A DNA stretch of 64,000 bases. Source: Neolewinella aurantiaca. GTDB taxonomy: Bacteria > Bacteroidota > Bacteroidia > Chitinophagales > Saprospiraceae. The stretch is taken from contig NZ_VOXD01000025.1 in NCBI RefSeq assembly GCF_008014675.1, forward strand, positions 1-64,000, given 5' to 3'. The notes below the pieces were generated by a model. It was not told the origin of the DNA. It searched no databases and saw nothing but the letters and a program-made list of their open reading frames with translations. Of the stretch, positions 44,835 through 53,223 are shown piece after piece. The stretch's first letter is position 1. Each line of letters starts with the position of its first letter. Made by a program: the position numbers and the translations under genes.

Positions 44835-46295
44835 ATGCGTTCCCTTACTTTGCTGTTCCTGTTCTTTTTTTGCACCTGCGTCAGCGCCCAAAAAACCTAT
44901 GTCTTAACCCTGGAGGAAGTGGTGGAGATTGCCCGCAGCGAGTCTCCCGACATGAAACTTGCCGAAACCCGGCTCAACAACAGCCTCTGGCAATACCGCT
45001 CGTTTCAGGCCGATTACAAACCGCAGATTAGTCTCGACGCCACGCTGCCCGGCCTCAACCGTTCCATCGAGCCCATTACGCTGCCCGACGGCAGCGAAGA
45101 TTTCGTGAGCCGGGCTTTCATGCGCAATTCGGTCAACCTTTTTCTCTCCCAACCCATCACGGCCACCGGAGGACAAATTTTCCTCACCACCGGTCTGCAG
45201 CGCCTCGATGTATTCGAGACCGACATCAACGCAGGGTCACTGTCTTACCTCTCCACACCGGTTTCCATCGGCTTCACCCAGCCCCTGCGGACTTACAACG
45301 ACCTGAAATGGCGGCAAAAAACCGAACCGTTGCGTTATCAGGAAAACAAGCGTCAGTTCAACGAAGCGAAGGAACAGGCAGCAGCTACCGCATCGAACCT
45401 GTTCTTCGACCTCCTCATCGCTCAGCTAACCCTGGAAGCAGCCAACAAAAACAAAATCAACGCCGACACCCTCTACGAAATCAGCCAGGGCCGTTATTCC
45501 GTTGGCCGCATCGCCGAAACCGACCTATTACAGATTGAGCTGAGCGTCATGAACGCCAACGCCTCGCTCGCCAGCGCCAACCTGAACGCACAAACGGCCA
45601 ACGAGCAGCTGCGCAGTTTCCTTGGGATTACGACCAATGCCGAATTCCAACTCATCCCGCCCGACGGCATACCGACCAATACCGTTGACCCCGAAATGGC
45701 CCTGCAGCACGCCCTCCAGAATCGCAGCCTCATCCTCGCCTTCGAACGGCGGGTGCTGGAAGCCGAAGCCGAACTGGACCGCGCGGTAAAAAGCAACGGC
45801 TTTCAGGTTGACATTAACGGGCAGTTTGGCCTTTCCGGAACGGGAAAAAGCCTGGACGGAGCCTACAACGGGCTCATCGATCAGGAGGTGGTTACCCTGG
45901 GGATTCGTGTTCCGATCGCAGACTTTGGCAAGGCCCGCAGCCGCATCGAGGTTGCCCGGTCGAACCAGGACCTGGAGCGGCTCAACATATCTCAGGAGAA
46001 AATCAGCTTCGAACGGCGCATCCGTTTGCAGGTGCAGCAGTATGACCTGCTGCGCAACCAGGTTGCTCTTTCTGACCGGGCCTACGAGGTTTCCATCCGC
46101 CGCGAAGAGATCACCCGCAAACGCTACCTGATCGGCAAACTGAGTGTGACCGAGCTCAACCTGGCCGTGCAGGAAAAAGACGCGGCCCGGCGGCAATACC
46201 TCTCCAGCCTGCGGGATTTCTGGATCGGGTATTACGAGCTCCGTCGGCTTACCCTCTTCGATTTCGTTACGGGAGAAAAGTTGGTGGCGGAGTAA
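44835..46295 (+). CDS. TolC-family outer-membrane efflux protein
   Basis: The 486-residue TolC-type channel has a signal peptide (about 1-20, MRSLTLLFLFFFCTCVSAQ) and duplicated helical hairpin halves with the opening EVVEIARSESPDMKLAETRLNNSL and later LDAERRVLEAEAELDRA-type helices, plus beta strands near SLDATLPGLNRSI and VTLGIRVPIADFGKARSRIEVARSNQ. I start it at the ATG at 44835, in keeping with the signal peptide; an ATG at 44799 is in frame. The codons for CTCVSA are an exact copy of the dispersed 18-base motif. With the adaptor and permease it forms a tripartite efflux pump, perhaps for macrolide-like compounds, peptides or lipids. Confidence 0.9.
   Translation: MRSLTLLFLFFFCTCVSAQKTYVLTLEEVVEIARSESPDMKLAETRLNNSLWQYRSFQADYKPQISLDATLPGLNRSIEPITLPDGSEDFVSRAFMRNSVNLFLSQPITATGGQIFLTTGLQRLDVFETDINAGSLSYLSTPVSIGFTQPLRTYNDLKWRQKTEPLRYQENKRQFNEAKEQAAATASNLFFDLLIAQLTLEAANKNKINADTLYEISQGRYSVGRIAETDLLQIELSVMNANASLASANLNAQTANEQLRSFLGITTNAEFQLIPPDGIPTNTVDPEMALQHALQNRSLILAFERRVLEAEAELDRAVKSNGFQVDINGQFGLSGTGKSLDGAYNGLIDQEVVTLGIRVPIADFGKARSRIEVARSNQDLERLNISQEKISFERRIRLQVQQYDLLRNQVALSDRAYEVSIRREEITRKRYLIGKLSVTELNLAVQEKDAARRQYLSSLRDFWIGYYELRRLTLFDFVTGEKLVAE
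44872..44889 (+). repeat. Dispersed 18-base motif, copy 13 (in a signal peptide)
   Basis: GCACCTGCGTCAGCGCCC is an exact match. It is read as Cys-Thr-Cys-Val-Ser-Ala at the signal peptidase region of the TolC protein, 37 bases after the start codon. Confidence 0.75.
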
Positions 46296-46303
46296 TTTTT
46301 TTC

Positions 46304-46321
46304 CTGCGCGGACGCAGGTGC
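46304..46321 (-). repeat. Dispersed 18-base motif, copy 14
   Basis: On the minus strand it reads GCACCTGCGTCCGCGCAG (two mismatches). It lies nine bases after the tolC stop, the only copy in a convergent gap. Confidence 0.6.
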
Positions 46322-46364
46322 AGAAACAGTTATGCTGCCGCAATGAACCCCTCCAAAACAAAGA

Positions 46365-46394
46365 AGCCCCGCAACCATTGCTGGTTGCGGGGCT
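46365..46394. terminator. Bidirectional terminator between tolC and fadA
   Basis: A perfect 13-bp stem (46365-46377 with 46382-46394) with a TTGC loop lies between convergent genes. CTGTTCTT follows on the + strand. Confidence 0.8.
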
Positions 46395-46423
46395 CTGTTC
46401 TTCAGCCTTCAGGCTGAGCGGTA

Positions 46424-47596
46424 TCAGCTCAAACGCTCGAAGATGCCGGCAATACCCTGGCCACCACCAACACAGGCGGTAACCATTCCGTACTTCTGAT
46501 CGCGGCGGCGCATCTCATCCAGCAACTGGATGGTCAGTTTGGCTCCCGTACAACCCAGCGGGTGACCCAGAGCAATGGCCCCACCGTTGGGGTTCACCGT
46601 TTCGGGATCGATGCCCATCGTCTTGATCACGGCCAGCGCCTGGGTGGCGAAGGCTTCGTTGAGTTCTGTTTGCTGGATGTCCTGAAGTTTCAGTCCGGCA
46701 CGTTCCAGAGCTTTCGGGATCGCTACACAGGGGCCGATGCCCATGTAAAGCGGATCAACACCACCTACGGAGCAGCTCGCCAGGCGGGCGATTGGCTCCA
46801 GGCCCAGCTTCTTCACCATGCGCTCGCTCATCACGAGGGTAAAGGCGGCCCCGTCGGAAGTCTGGCTGGAGTTACCGGCAGTAACCACACCACCTTGCTC
46901 GAACACAGCGCGCAGACGGGCGAGGCCTTCCATGCTTGTGCCACGGCGAACGCCTTCGTCCATCGCAACGGTATGGCTTGACTTCACCATTTTGCCGTCC
47001 TTCACGAACACGTCTTCTACTTCAACCGGAACGATCTGGCTGTCGAAGTTACCAGCGTCAATACCGGCAGCAGCTTTTTCGTGGCTGCGTACGGCAAAGG
47101 CGTCGGCTTCCTCGCGGGTTACGTTGTACTTTTTGGCAACGGCTTCGGCCGTTTTACCCATACTGACGTGGTAGTTGATGTTGTCCATCGTGGCCTTGTA
47201 GCTTGGGCTGAGCTTGTATCCCGTCATCGGGATCTGGCTCATGCTCTCGGCTCCGCCGGCGAGGTAGATGTCCCCGAAGCCTGCTTTGATCTTACCCACC
47301 GCCATAGCGATAGACTCGAGACCAGAGGCACAGTAACGGTTGATGGTAATACCCGGCACTTCTTTACCGAGTGCGCGGGCAGCGATGAGGCGACCGACCT
47401 GAAGGCCCTGCTCCCCTTCCGGGTTGGCGCAGCCAACGATCACATCGTCGACCAGTTTAGGGTCCAGTTCGGGCACCGTGCTCATCAGGTGCTTGATTAC
47501 GTCCACGGCGAGATCGTCGGAACGGTAGTTTTTAAATCCTCCTTTTTTGGCGCGGCCAACGGCGGAGCGGTATCCTTTTACTATGTAAGCTTCCAT
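46424..47596 (-). CDS. fadA: Acetyl-CoA C-acyltransferase (3-ketoacyl-CoA thiolase)
   Basis: The 390-residue thiolase cleaves 3-ketoacyl-CoA in the last step of fatty acid beta-oxidation. The catalytic residues are C89 (in NRYCASGL), H345 (in [10 protein letters not shown]) and C375 (in TACVGGGQG). Length and motifs match FadA-type degradative thiolases. It is transcribed leftward behind the fadN-type gene, with a hairpin in the 90-base gap, and is very probably co-regulated with it. The partner enzyme supplies its substrate. Confidence 0.93.
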   Translation of the reverse strand: MEAYIVKGYRSAVGRAKKGGFKNYRSDDLAVDVIKHLMSTVPELDPKLVDDVIVGCANPEGEQGLQVGRLIAARALGKEVPGITINRYCASGLESIAMAVGKIKAGFGDIYLAGGAESMSQIPMTGYKLSPSYKATMDNINYHVSMGKTAEAVAKKYNVTREEADAFAVRSHEKAAAGIDAGNFDSQIVPVEVEDVFVKDGKMVKSSHTVAMDEGVRRGTSMEGLARLRAVFEQGGVVTAGNSSQTSDGAAFTLVMSERMVKKLGLEPIARLASCSVGGVDPLYMGIGPCVAIPKALERAGLKLQDIQQTELNEAFATQALAVIKTMGIDPETVNPNGGAIALGHPLGCTGAKLTIQLLDEMRRRDQKYGMVTACVGGGQGIAGIFERLS

Positions 47597-47629
47597 GATT
47601 GGTGCTTTAATTGTTGAGTTGAGGGGATG

Positions 47630-47691
47630 TTAGAAACTAGGAACTAGAAACTAGGAGCTAGTTGCCAGCCCTACTAGTTCCTGGTTTCTAA
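47630..47691. repeat. AC-TAG-rich inverted repeat between fadN and fadA
   Basis: An 18-bp stem (47630-47647 with 47674-47691, one G:T pair) is built of repeated words such as AGAAACTAG, GAACTAG and GAGCTAG. It may act as an mRNA processing or attenuation hairpin. Confidence 0.65.
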
Positions 47692-50087
47692 TTCCTAAGT
47701 GGCTTATTGTTCTGCAGTGTGTACTGGATCCGTTCCAGGGTCTTCTGGTTGCCCAGCAGACTGAGGAAGGCCTCACGTTCGAGGTCCAGGAGGTACTGCT
47801 CGCTTACCAGAGTGGTCTGGGTAAGCTCGCCACCACAGAGGATGTTGGCTACGTGGCGGGCCACAACGCCGTCGTATTCGGAGATGTATTTACCGAGCTT
47901 GAACTCATTGATCGCCGTGTAGAGGGCGGCCAGTCCGGCACGGCCAAGAACAGTGATGTCTTCGCGGATGCTGGGTGCTACGTACTCACGGGAGAGTTCA
48001 AGCACCTTACGCTTGGCTTCGCCGATGTTGCGCTGGAGGTTCATCTCTACGAAGTCTTTGCCCTCAATGAGGTATCCGTAGTCAAACGCTTCGGAGGCTG
48101 AGGTAGAGACCTTCGCCGTTGCGATCGTCTGGAAGGCATCGATGAGGGTTGGCATCATAACGTCGCCTTCGAAGAACTTGTCGGACGCACGCAGGGCGAG
48201 TTCCTTCGTTCCGCCGCCGCCGGGGATGAGACCTACTCCTACCTCCACGAGGCCGATGTAGCTTTCTGCGGCGTAAACGCCCGCATCGGCGTGCATTGCA
48301 ATTTCGCAACCACCACCGAAGACGTACCCCTGAGTGGCCACCACAACGGGAACCTTACAGGTCTTGATTTTCATGTTCAGCTGCTGGAAGCCATCGATGA
48401 GTGCATCGAGTTCGGTGAACTGTTGCTGCATCGCCATCATCCCGACGTTCATCAGGTTAGCTCCTACGGTGAAGTTTTTGGCGTTGTTGCCAATCACGAT
48501 ACCGGCCCAACCTTCTTCTTCCGCCTTATCGATAGCGTCGGAAATAGCCTGGCCGATGGCGTCGTCGATGGAGTTCGACTTAGAGGTAAACTCTACGCAC
48601 ATTACACCGTCGCCGAGGTCGTGAACCGTCGCAGAATCATTCTTGATGATCGGTGCGTTCTCCCGCAGGGTGTCCAGTATGATGTAGTTCTCGAGGCTCG
48701 GCACTGGCTTGTAGCCCTTACTTGCCTGGTCGTAGTACAGCCGCTTACCGCCTTCTACTTTGTAGAAAGAGTCGTGGCCGGCCTTTTGCATTTCGCTGAC
48801 CCAGCCGGCGACTTTACTGCCGGTTTCTTCGATCATCTTGATGCCTTCGGCGAGGCCGATCTGATCCCAGGTCTCGAAGGGGCCGTATTCCCAGAAATAG
48901 CCGGTCCGCATCGCGTCGTCGATGCTGTACAGGTCGTCTGCAATTTCTGGTACACGGTTAGCGGAGTAAGCGATGAGGCCAGCGTAGTATTCGCGGAGGA
49001 ATTTGCTCTCCCGGTCGTCTCCACCAACGATGGTCTTCATCCGCTGCCCCATATCGTCGATCATCTTAGCCTTACCGATCGGCAGGCGCGGACGCGTAGC
49101 GGGAGCGTACTCCAACGTTTTGAGGTTGAGCGCGTGGATGATGGATTTACCCTTCTCATCGCGCTCTTTTGTCTTTTTGTAGAAGCCCTGACCAGACTTA
49201 TTACCGAACCACTTCTGGTCAAGCAGGTGCGCCATGAACTCAGGCTGCTTCTTGCCTTTTACTGATTCGATGTACTCATCGTCGGAAACGTTTTCCATTA
49301 CGAAGCCAGACACTTTAGCACTGGTATCGATGCCCACGAGATCCTGCAGGCGGTAGGTTGCCGTGTTTGGCCGCCCGATGAGAGAACCGGTGATTGCATC
49401 AACTTCCTCGATCGTCATATCGTACTTCACCGTAAGGTCCATCATCTGGACGCCAGACATTACGCCGATGCGGTTACCGATGAAGCCGGGAGTATCTTTA
49501 CAAAGTACGGTTTGCTTACCGAGATAAACATCGCCGTAGTGCATGAAGAAGTCCACTACGCCCTGGTCGGTTCCTTCGTGGGGAATCACCTCGAAGAGGC
49601 GCAGGTAGCGCGGCGGGTTGAAGAAGTGCGTACCACAGAAGTGCTTCTGAAAATCTTCAGAACGACCTTCGGCGAGCATCTTGATCGGGATACCGGAAGT
49701 GTTGGAAGTAACAAGGGAACCGGCTTTGCGGTACTTGTCTACCTTTTCAAAAATCTGCTGCTTGATGTCGAGCCGCTCGATCACTACCTCGATGATCCAG
49801 TCGCAGTCACCGATTTTTTCGAAGTCATCGTCAAAGTTTCCGGTGGTGATGTGGCTGGCAAAGTCTTTCTTAAACAGCGGAGCTGGTTTAGATTTTATGG
49901 CTGTGGCCAGTGCACTAACAGCTTGGCTGTTGCGCTTCACGGGGTCTTTTTTCTCTTCGTCGGAGAGGTTAAAGGGGACGATATCCAGCAGGAGTACGTC
50001 GAGTCCGATATTAGCAAAATGGCAAGCGATGCCAGAGCCCATAACGCCGGAGCCTAGTACGGCGACTTTCTTTATTCGGTGTTGCAT
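47688..50087 (-). CDS. fadN: 3-hydroxyacyl-CoA dehydrogenase/enoyl-CoA hydratase (FadN type)
   Basis: The 799-residue bifunctional beta-oxidation enzyme has the order dehydrogenase then hydratase, as in Bacillus FadN (E. coli FadB is reversed). The N-terminal NAD domain has GSGVMG at about 12-17 and NTSGIPI; the 3-hydroxyacyl-CoA dehydrogenase C-domain includes HFFNPPRYLRLFEVIP. The C-terminal third is a crotonase fold with IVIGNNAKNFTVGANL and EVGVGLIPGGGGTKELAL. It performs hydration and NAD+-dependent oxidation of 2-enoyl-CoA. fadA follows about 90 bases downstream on the same strand. Confidence 0.93.
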   Translation of the reverse strand: MQHRIKKVAVLGSGVMGSGIACHFANIGLDVLLLDIVPFNLSDEEKKDPVKRNSQAVSALATAIKSKPAPLFKKDFASHITTGNFDDDFEKIGDCDWIIEVVIERLDIKQQIFEKVDKYRKAGSLVTSNTSGIPIKMLAEGRSEDFQKHFCGTHFFNPPRYLRLFEVIPHEGTDQGVVDFFMHYGDVYLGKQTVLCKDTPGFIGNRIGVMSGVQMMDLTVKYDMTIEEVDAITGSLIGRPNTATYRLQDLVGIDTSAKVSGFVMENVSDDEYIESVKGKKQPEFMAHLLDQKWFGNKSGQGFYKKTKERDEKGKSIIHALNLKTLEYAPATRPRLPIGKAKMIDDMGQRMKTIVGGDDRESKFLREYYAGLIAYSANRVPEIADDLYSIDDAMRTGYFWEYGPFETWDQIGLAEGIKMIEETGSKVAGWVSEMQKAGHDSFYKVEGGKRLYYDQASKGYKPVPSLENYIILDTLRENAPIIKNDSATVHDLGDGVMCVEFTSKSNSIDDAIGQAISDAIDKAEEEGWAGIVIGNNAKNFTVGANLMNVGMMAMQQQFTELDALIDGFQQLNMKIKTCKVPVVVATQGYVFGGGCEIAMHADAGVYAAESYIGLVEVGVGLIPGGGGTKELALRASDKFFEGDVMMPTLIDAFQTIATAKVSTSASEAFDYGYLIEGKDFVEMNLQRNIGEAKRKVLELSREYVAPSIREDITVLGRAGLAALYTAINEFKLGKYISEYDGVVARHVANILCGGELTQTTLVSEQYLLDLEREAFLSLLGNQKTLERIQYTLQNNKPLRN

Positions 50088-50282
50088 GATGATGGTTGTA
50101 TAAATGTAGTAACGCTACGAGTTGACAATGAGTTATATCAATTTAGCGAATTTTCGCTGGCGAAGATAAGGAGTTATGGCCCAACAGTCAAATACTCCTG
50201 CAGTCAAACCGTCTCCGGGGGCAATAATATTGTGCGTTTCGCCCGGTTGAAGCGGGAATAGTGCGACAATCCCGCAGGGAGC

Positions 50283-50349
50283 AAACCAGATTGTCGCGGC
50301 TCCTTCCCAGGGTAGCGATGCGGGGAGGGGTTGAGCGACAATCTGGTTT
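50283..50349. repeat. Perfect 15-bp inverted repeat
   Basis: AAACCAGATTGTCGC (50283-50297) is exactly inverted at 50335-50349, with 37 bases between. A third partial GCGACAATC lies just upstream near 50262. Confidence 0.7.
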
Positions 50350-50378
50350 ACGACCCATCCCACACAGGGGAGATATAC

Positions 50379-50396
50379 GGGCGCGGCCGCGGGTGC
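50379..50396 (-). repeat. Dispersed 18-base motif, copy 15
   Basis: On the minus strand it reads GCACCCGCGGCCGCGCCC, an exact match, in the gap before the small-protein/HNH pair. Confidence 0.75.
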
Positions 50397-50511
50397 AGAG
50401 GATGCTTTCAGGGAGCGACCGCGGGACTGTTCACCGTGCGTTGGGTCTAGGAATGATCTCGCTGTGGCACAAGTTGAGAGGAGGGAAGAACTTTGCCTTA
50501 AAACCGTTTTT

Positions 50512-50529
50512 TCACCTGCGCTCGCGCCT
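50512..50529 (+). repeat. Dispersed 18-base motif, copy 16
   Basis: TCACCTGCGCTCGCGCCT (two mismatches, first and last base). It is inverted relative to copy 15 and 97 bases upstream of the ATG at 50609. Confidence 0.6.
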
Positions 50530-50608
50530 TATTACTGTACTAATAATCAGCCAGGTAAACTTTTATCTGCCCTGAAATCGTTATATTTACCACTCAAAGC
50601 TTTCAATC

Positions 50609-50854
50609 ATGGCTAAACAGAGCCAACTACTAAGTCGGGTTATTGATGTTCTTTCGGACTTTCCCTCTCCGGAAGCTGTGATGGAACTTTGCACCAACCC
50701 GGCAGAGGAAATCCGTTTAAATGAGCTTTCCGTCAGGAATGAAGCCGGGCTTCTTTCCTTTGAAGAAAAAATTGAATTAGAACATTACCGCGTGGCAGAA
50801 CACATGGTGCGCATGGCCAAAGCCCGTGCTTACCGCCGCCTGATGAAAGCCTGA
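50609..50854 (+). CDS. Small helical protein encoded before an HNH nuclease
   Basis: The 81-residue helical protein has no signal or membrane segment. Its layout (an early PSPEAVMELCTNPAEEIRLNELSVRNEAGLLSFEEKIELEHYRVAEHMVRMAKARAYRRL) matches a type of short protein often found directly upstream of a standalone HNH endonuclease gene in unrelated bacteria: a region with an LS-F-EE-ELE-Y-V heptad and a basic C-terminal end. Its function is unknown. Its stop is 58 bases before the GTG of the nuclease gene. It could be an antitoxin, a regulator or an assembly partner for the nuclease; none of these is demonstrated. Confidence 0.7.
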   Translation: MAKQSQLLSRVIDVLSDFPSPEAVMELCTNPAEEIRLNELSVRNEAGLLSFEEKIELEHYRVAEHMVRMAKARAYRRLMKA

Positions 50855-50911
50855 TTAGCCGTAGCGCTGAAGCATCTGTGTTAAAATTTTGATTTTCCAG
50901 GAGTACCCAGC

Positions 50912-51334
50912 GTGAGCAAAACCTACATCCCCGTCATCCTTCGCCGTCAAATTACCGAAGCAGCCGACAATTGCTGCGAGTACTGTAGAGTGCCCCGGGC
51001 CGTCGCTTTTGCCAGTTACCATATCGATCATATTATCAGCGAAAAGCAGGGCGGAGAGACCGTATTCGGCAATCTTGCCCTGGCGTGCAGGCTTTGCAAC
51101 CTCAGTAAGGGAAGCAGCATCGCTGCCTGGCACGAGTTCCAGGAATCCCTCATCCGGCTGTACAACCCAAGAAAAGACGCCTGGCATAATCACTTTAATT
51201 TCCGTCCTTCCGGACTGATCGTTGCGCGCACTGAAATCGGACTCGGAACCATAAAGGTGCTCAACCTCAACGACCTCAACCGGGTAAGTTCGCGCGGGGT
51301 GCTCATCGACGCGGGGATTATCGAAGCCAGCTGA
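50912..51334 (+). CDS. Standalone HNH endonuclease
   Basis: The 140-residue protein has an HNH nuclease core. The zinc-binding pairs are C22/C25 (CCEYC) and C59/C62 (CRLCN); the catalytic His-Asp-His lies in YHIDHIISEKQGG (residues 36-48, with H37, D39 and H40), followed by N54 in FGNLALAC. It starts at a GTG, preceded by CCAGGAG, so translation begins there. Nearby mobile DNA is absent. The same gene pair is seen in many other genomes, suggesting a two-component module. The target nucleic acid is unknown; restriction, defence and toxin roles are possible. Confidence 0.85.
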   Translation: MSKTYIPVILRRQITEAADNCCEYCRVPRAVAFASYHIDHIISEKQGGETVFGNLALACRLCNLSKGSSIAAWHEFQESLIRLYNPRKDAWHNHFNFRPSGLIVARTEIGLGTIKVLNLNDLNRVSSRGVLIDAGIIEAS

Positions 51335-51480
51335 TTTTTTCGAGGAGAACTAACCCTGTAAAGCGCCTACCCTAAAAGGCGGAAAACCCGATTATCTGTC
51401 GTATACCAACAAGATACCCTTGCCCCCTGTGCCGCAAATATGGCGTAACTTGCACCGATCTTTAGTAAACCTGAATCGAC

Positions 51481-53055
51481 ATGTTTTTACGTCTGTTAAC
51501 GCTACTGGTAATTGCCGGTATTTCCTCCGTCTTTTCTGCCTGCCAGCAAAGTACTCCTGCCCTGGAAGACATCCTGAAAAGCCCGGTTGAGGTGAGGCTA
51601 AACCCCTACGACCGGGTTCCGCTGAGCGCCATTCTCCAGATCAGAACCGAGAAACCCTGCAGTGTTTCAATCACCGTTCCGGGTGAAACGCCTCTGGTAC
51701 AAACGTTCTCGGACCACCTCAACTTCCGGGAAGTTCCGGTTTTGGGTCTTTACCCCGGCCAGGAGAACAAACTCGGGATTGTGCTCACTACCGAAGATGG
51801 TGAAGTATTTGAAGGGACCACCTCCGTAACCACAGCAGCGCTGCCCGCCGGCTTCCCGACCATAGACGTGACAACCCTGAAACCAGACCGGATGGAAGAT
51901 GGGTTCCACCTCGTTGAACTGCTGCTCGCCAACAACGGCAAGTTCCTGCCCTACACCTTAATGTTCGACGATCAGGGCGTGATCCGGTGGTTCATGGACA
52001 TGAGCGAGCAGGGACAAATCTCTTATACCACCTACCGCCTCAGAAACGGGAATTGGTTATACCTCAACTGGATCAAACTACTCGAAGTCGATGACCTCGG
52101 TAAAACCATCCGGGAAGAACAGATGTGGGGCAACGCCGGCAACCATGAGATCATCGAGATGCCCAACGGGATGCTGCTGATGGGCGGATCGAAGAAAGAC
52201 AGTTACGTGATGAGCGAAGGCCGCAAGGTCCCTACCCGCTTCGACCACGCCGTCATCTGGGACCGGGTCACCGGTCGCACAGCCAAGGAATGGGACATGC
52301 GCAAGTACCTTAAAGTGGACCGACAGATTTTCCCGGCAGATTACGGCATGGACCCAGCAACCGACTGGTTCCACGTCAACTCGATCGCGATGAGCCTGCA
52401 GGACAACTCAGTGCTTGTCTCCGGACGAAATCAGGGTGTGGTAAAAATCGGTCCGGACGACGGCCTGCGCTGGATTCTGGCTCCGCACGTTGCGTGGGGG
52501 CAGGCCGGTTTTGACGGCAAAGGCCTCAACACCACCGATTATCTGCTGGCTGCTGCCAACCCGGCCGGCGAGCTCTACCCCGGAGAGGTCCAACAAGGAA
52601 AGGTCTCTGCCGAAGACTTCGACTGGCCCTCCGGCCAGCACGCACTTACCGTTTTGCCCAACGGCAACCTGCTGTTGTTCGACAACGGCCTGCGCAGAAA
52701 CTATGAAGCAAAGCCGACTTACTCGCGTGCGGTTGAGTATAAAATCGATGAAGCCGACCGGACCATCACTCAGGTGTGGCAATATGGAAAAGAGCGGGGC
52801 ATGGATCTTTTCTCCCCCATCACCAGCGATGTTGACGCACTCCCCAATGGTAACCGCCTGATCACTTCCGGAAACATCCGGGCGAGCGGCAAACCCGGCC
52901 ACGGAAAGATGGTGGAAGTCACCTACCCCGACAACGAAGTTGTTTTCGAGGCCGACATCTACTTCAAAGACGCACTCGGCTCCGGCGAGAAAAGCTGGGG
53001 ACAATTCGACATCCTTTTCCGCGGAGAGCGGTATTCTTTACTCAATAACGAATAA
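51481..53055 (+). CDS. Arylsulfotransferase-like (ASST) lipoprotein
   Basis: The 524-residue lipoprotein (signal ending SSVFSACQ, Cys 21) has the beta-propeller fold of aryl-sulfate sulfotransferase AssT, recognised by the repeats GNHEIIEMPNGMLLMGG, DWFHVNSIAMSLQDNSVLVSGR and GQHALTVLPNGNLLLFDNG. AssT moves sulfate between phenolic compounds in the periplasm without PAPS. The conserved His residues in NHE, FHVN and GQHA are good active-site candidates. The next gene encodes a PAPS-type sulfotransferase, so the two may share a sulfation theme, but no common substrate is shown. Confidence 0.85.
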   Translation: MFLRLLTLLVIAGISSVFSACQQSTPALEDILKSPVEVRLNPYDRVPLSAILQIRTEKPCSVSITVPGETPLVQTFSDHLNFREVPVLGLYPGQENKLGIVLTTEDGEVFEGTTSVTTAALPAGFPTIDVTTLKPDRMEDGFHLVELLLANNGKFLPYTLMFDDQGVIRWFMDMSEQGQISYTTYRLRNGNWLYLNWIKLLEVDDLGKTIREEQMWGNAGNHEIIEMPNGMLLMGGSKKDSYVMSEGRKVPTRFDHAVIWDRVTGRTAKEWDMRKYLKVDRQIFPADYGMDPATDWFHVNSIAMSLQDNSVLVSGRNQGVVKIGPDDGLRWILAPHVAWGQAGFDGKGLNTTDYLLAAANPAGELYPGEVQQGKVSAEDFDWPSGQHALTVLPNGNLLLFDNGLRRNYEAKPTYSRAVEYKIDEADRTITQVWQYGKERGMDLFSPITSDVDALPNGNRLITSGNIRASGKPGHGKMVEVTYPDNEVVFEADIYFKDALGSGEKSWGQFDILFRGERYSLLNNE

Positions 53056-53223
53056 GCAGCCGGTTCGGGCTGCTGCCTTATGCATCCGGCACAGCAAAAA
53101 AGTCAGTTGGCGCCAGCCCAACAAACCCTCTGTAACCTTACGCTCTCATTAGGGTGTGAGTGACACCACTAACTCTCTTTTCTTTCCTGACACTACGTAC
53201 ATCTCAGGGCCAAACAAACTCAA

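Larger units (their letters stand above)
50088..50608. other. Repeat-rich divergent intergenic region
   Basis: No gene is supported in these 521 bases. The region holds an inverted repeat (50283-50297 with 50335-50349), motif copies 15 and 16 in inverted orientation, and a TATATTTA at about 50582-50589 as a weak -7 box for the small gene that follows. Confidence 0.55.
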
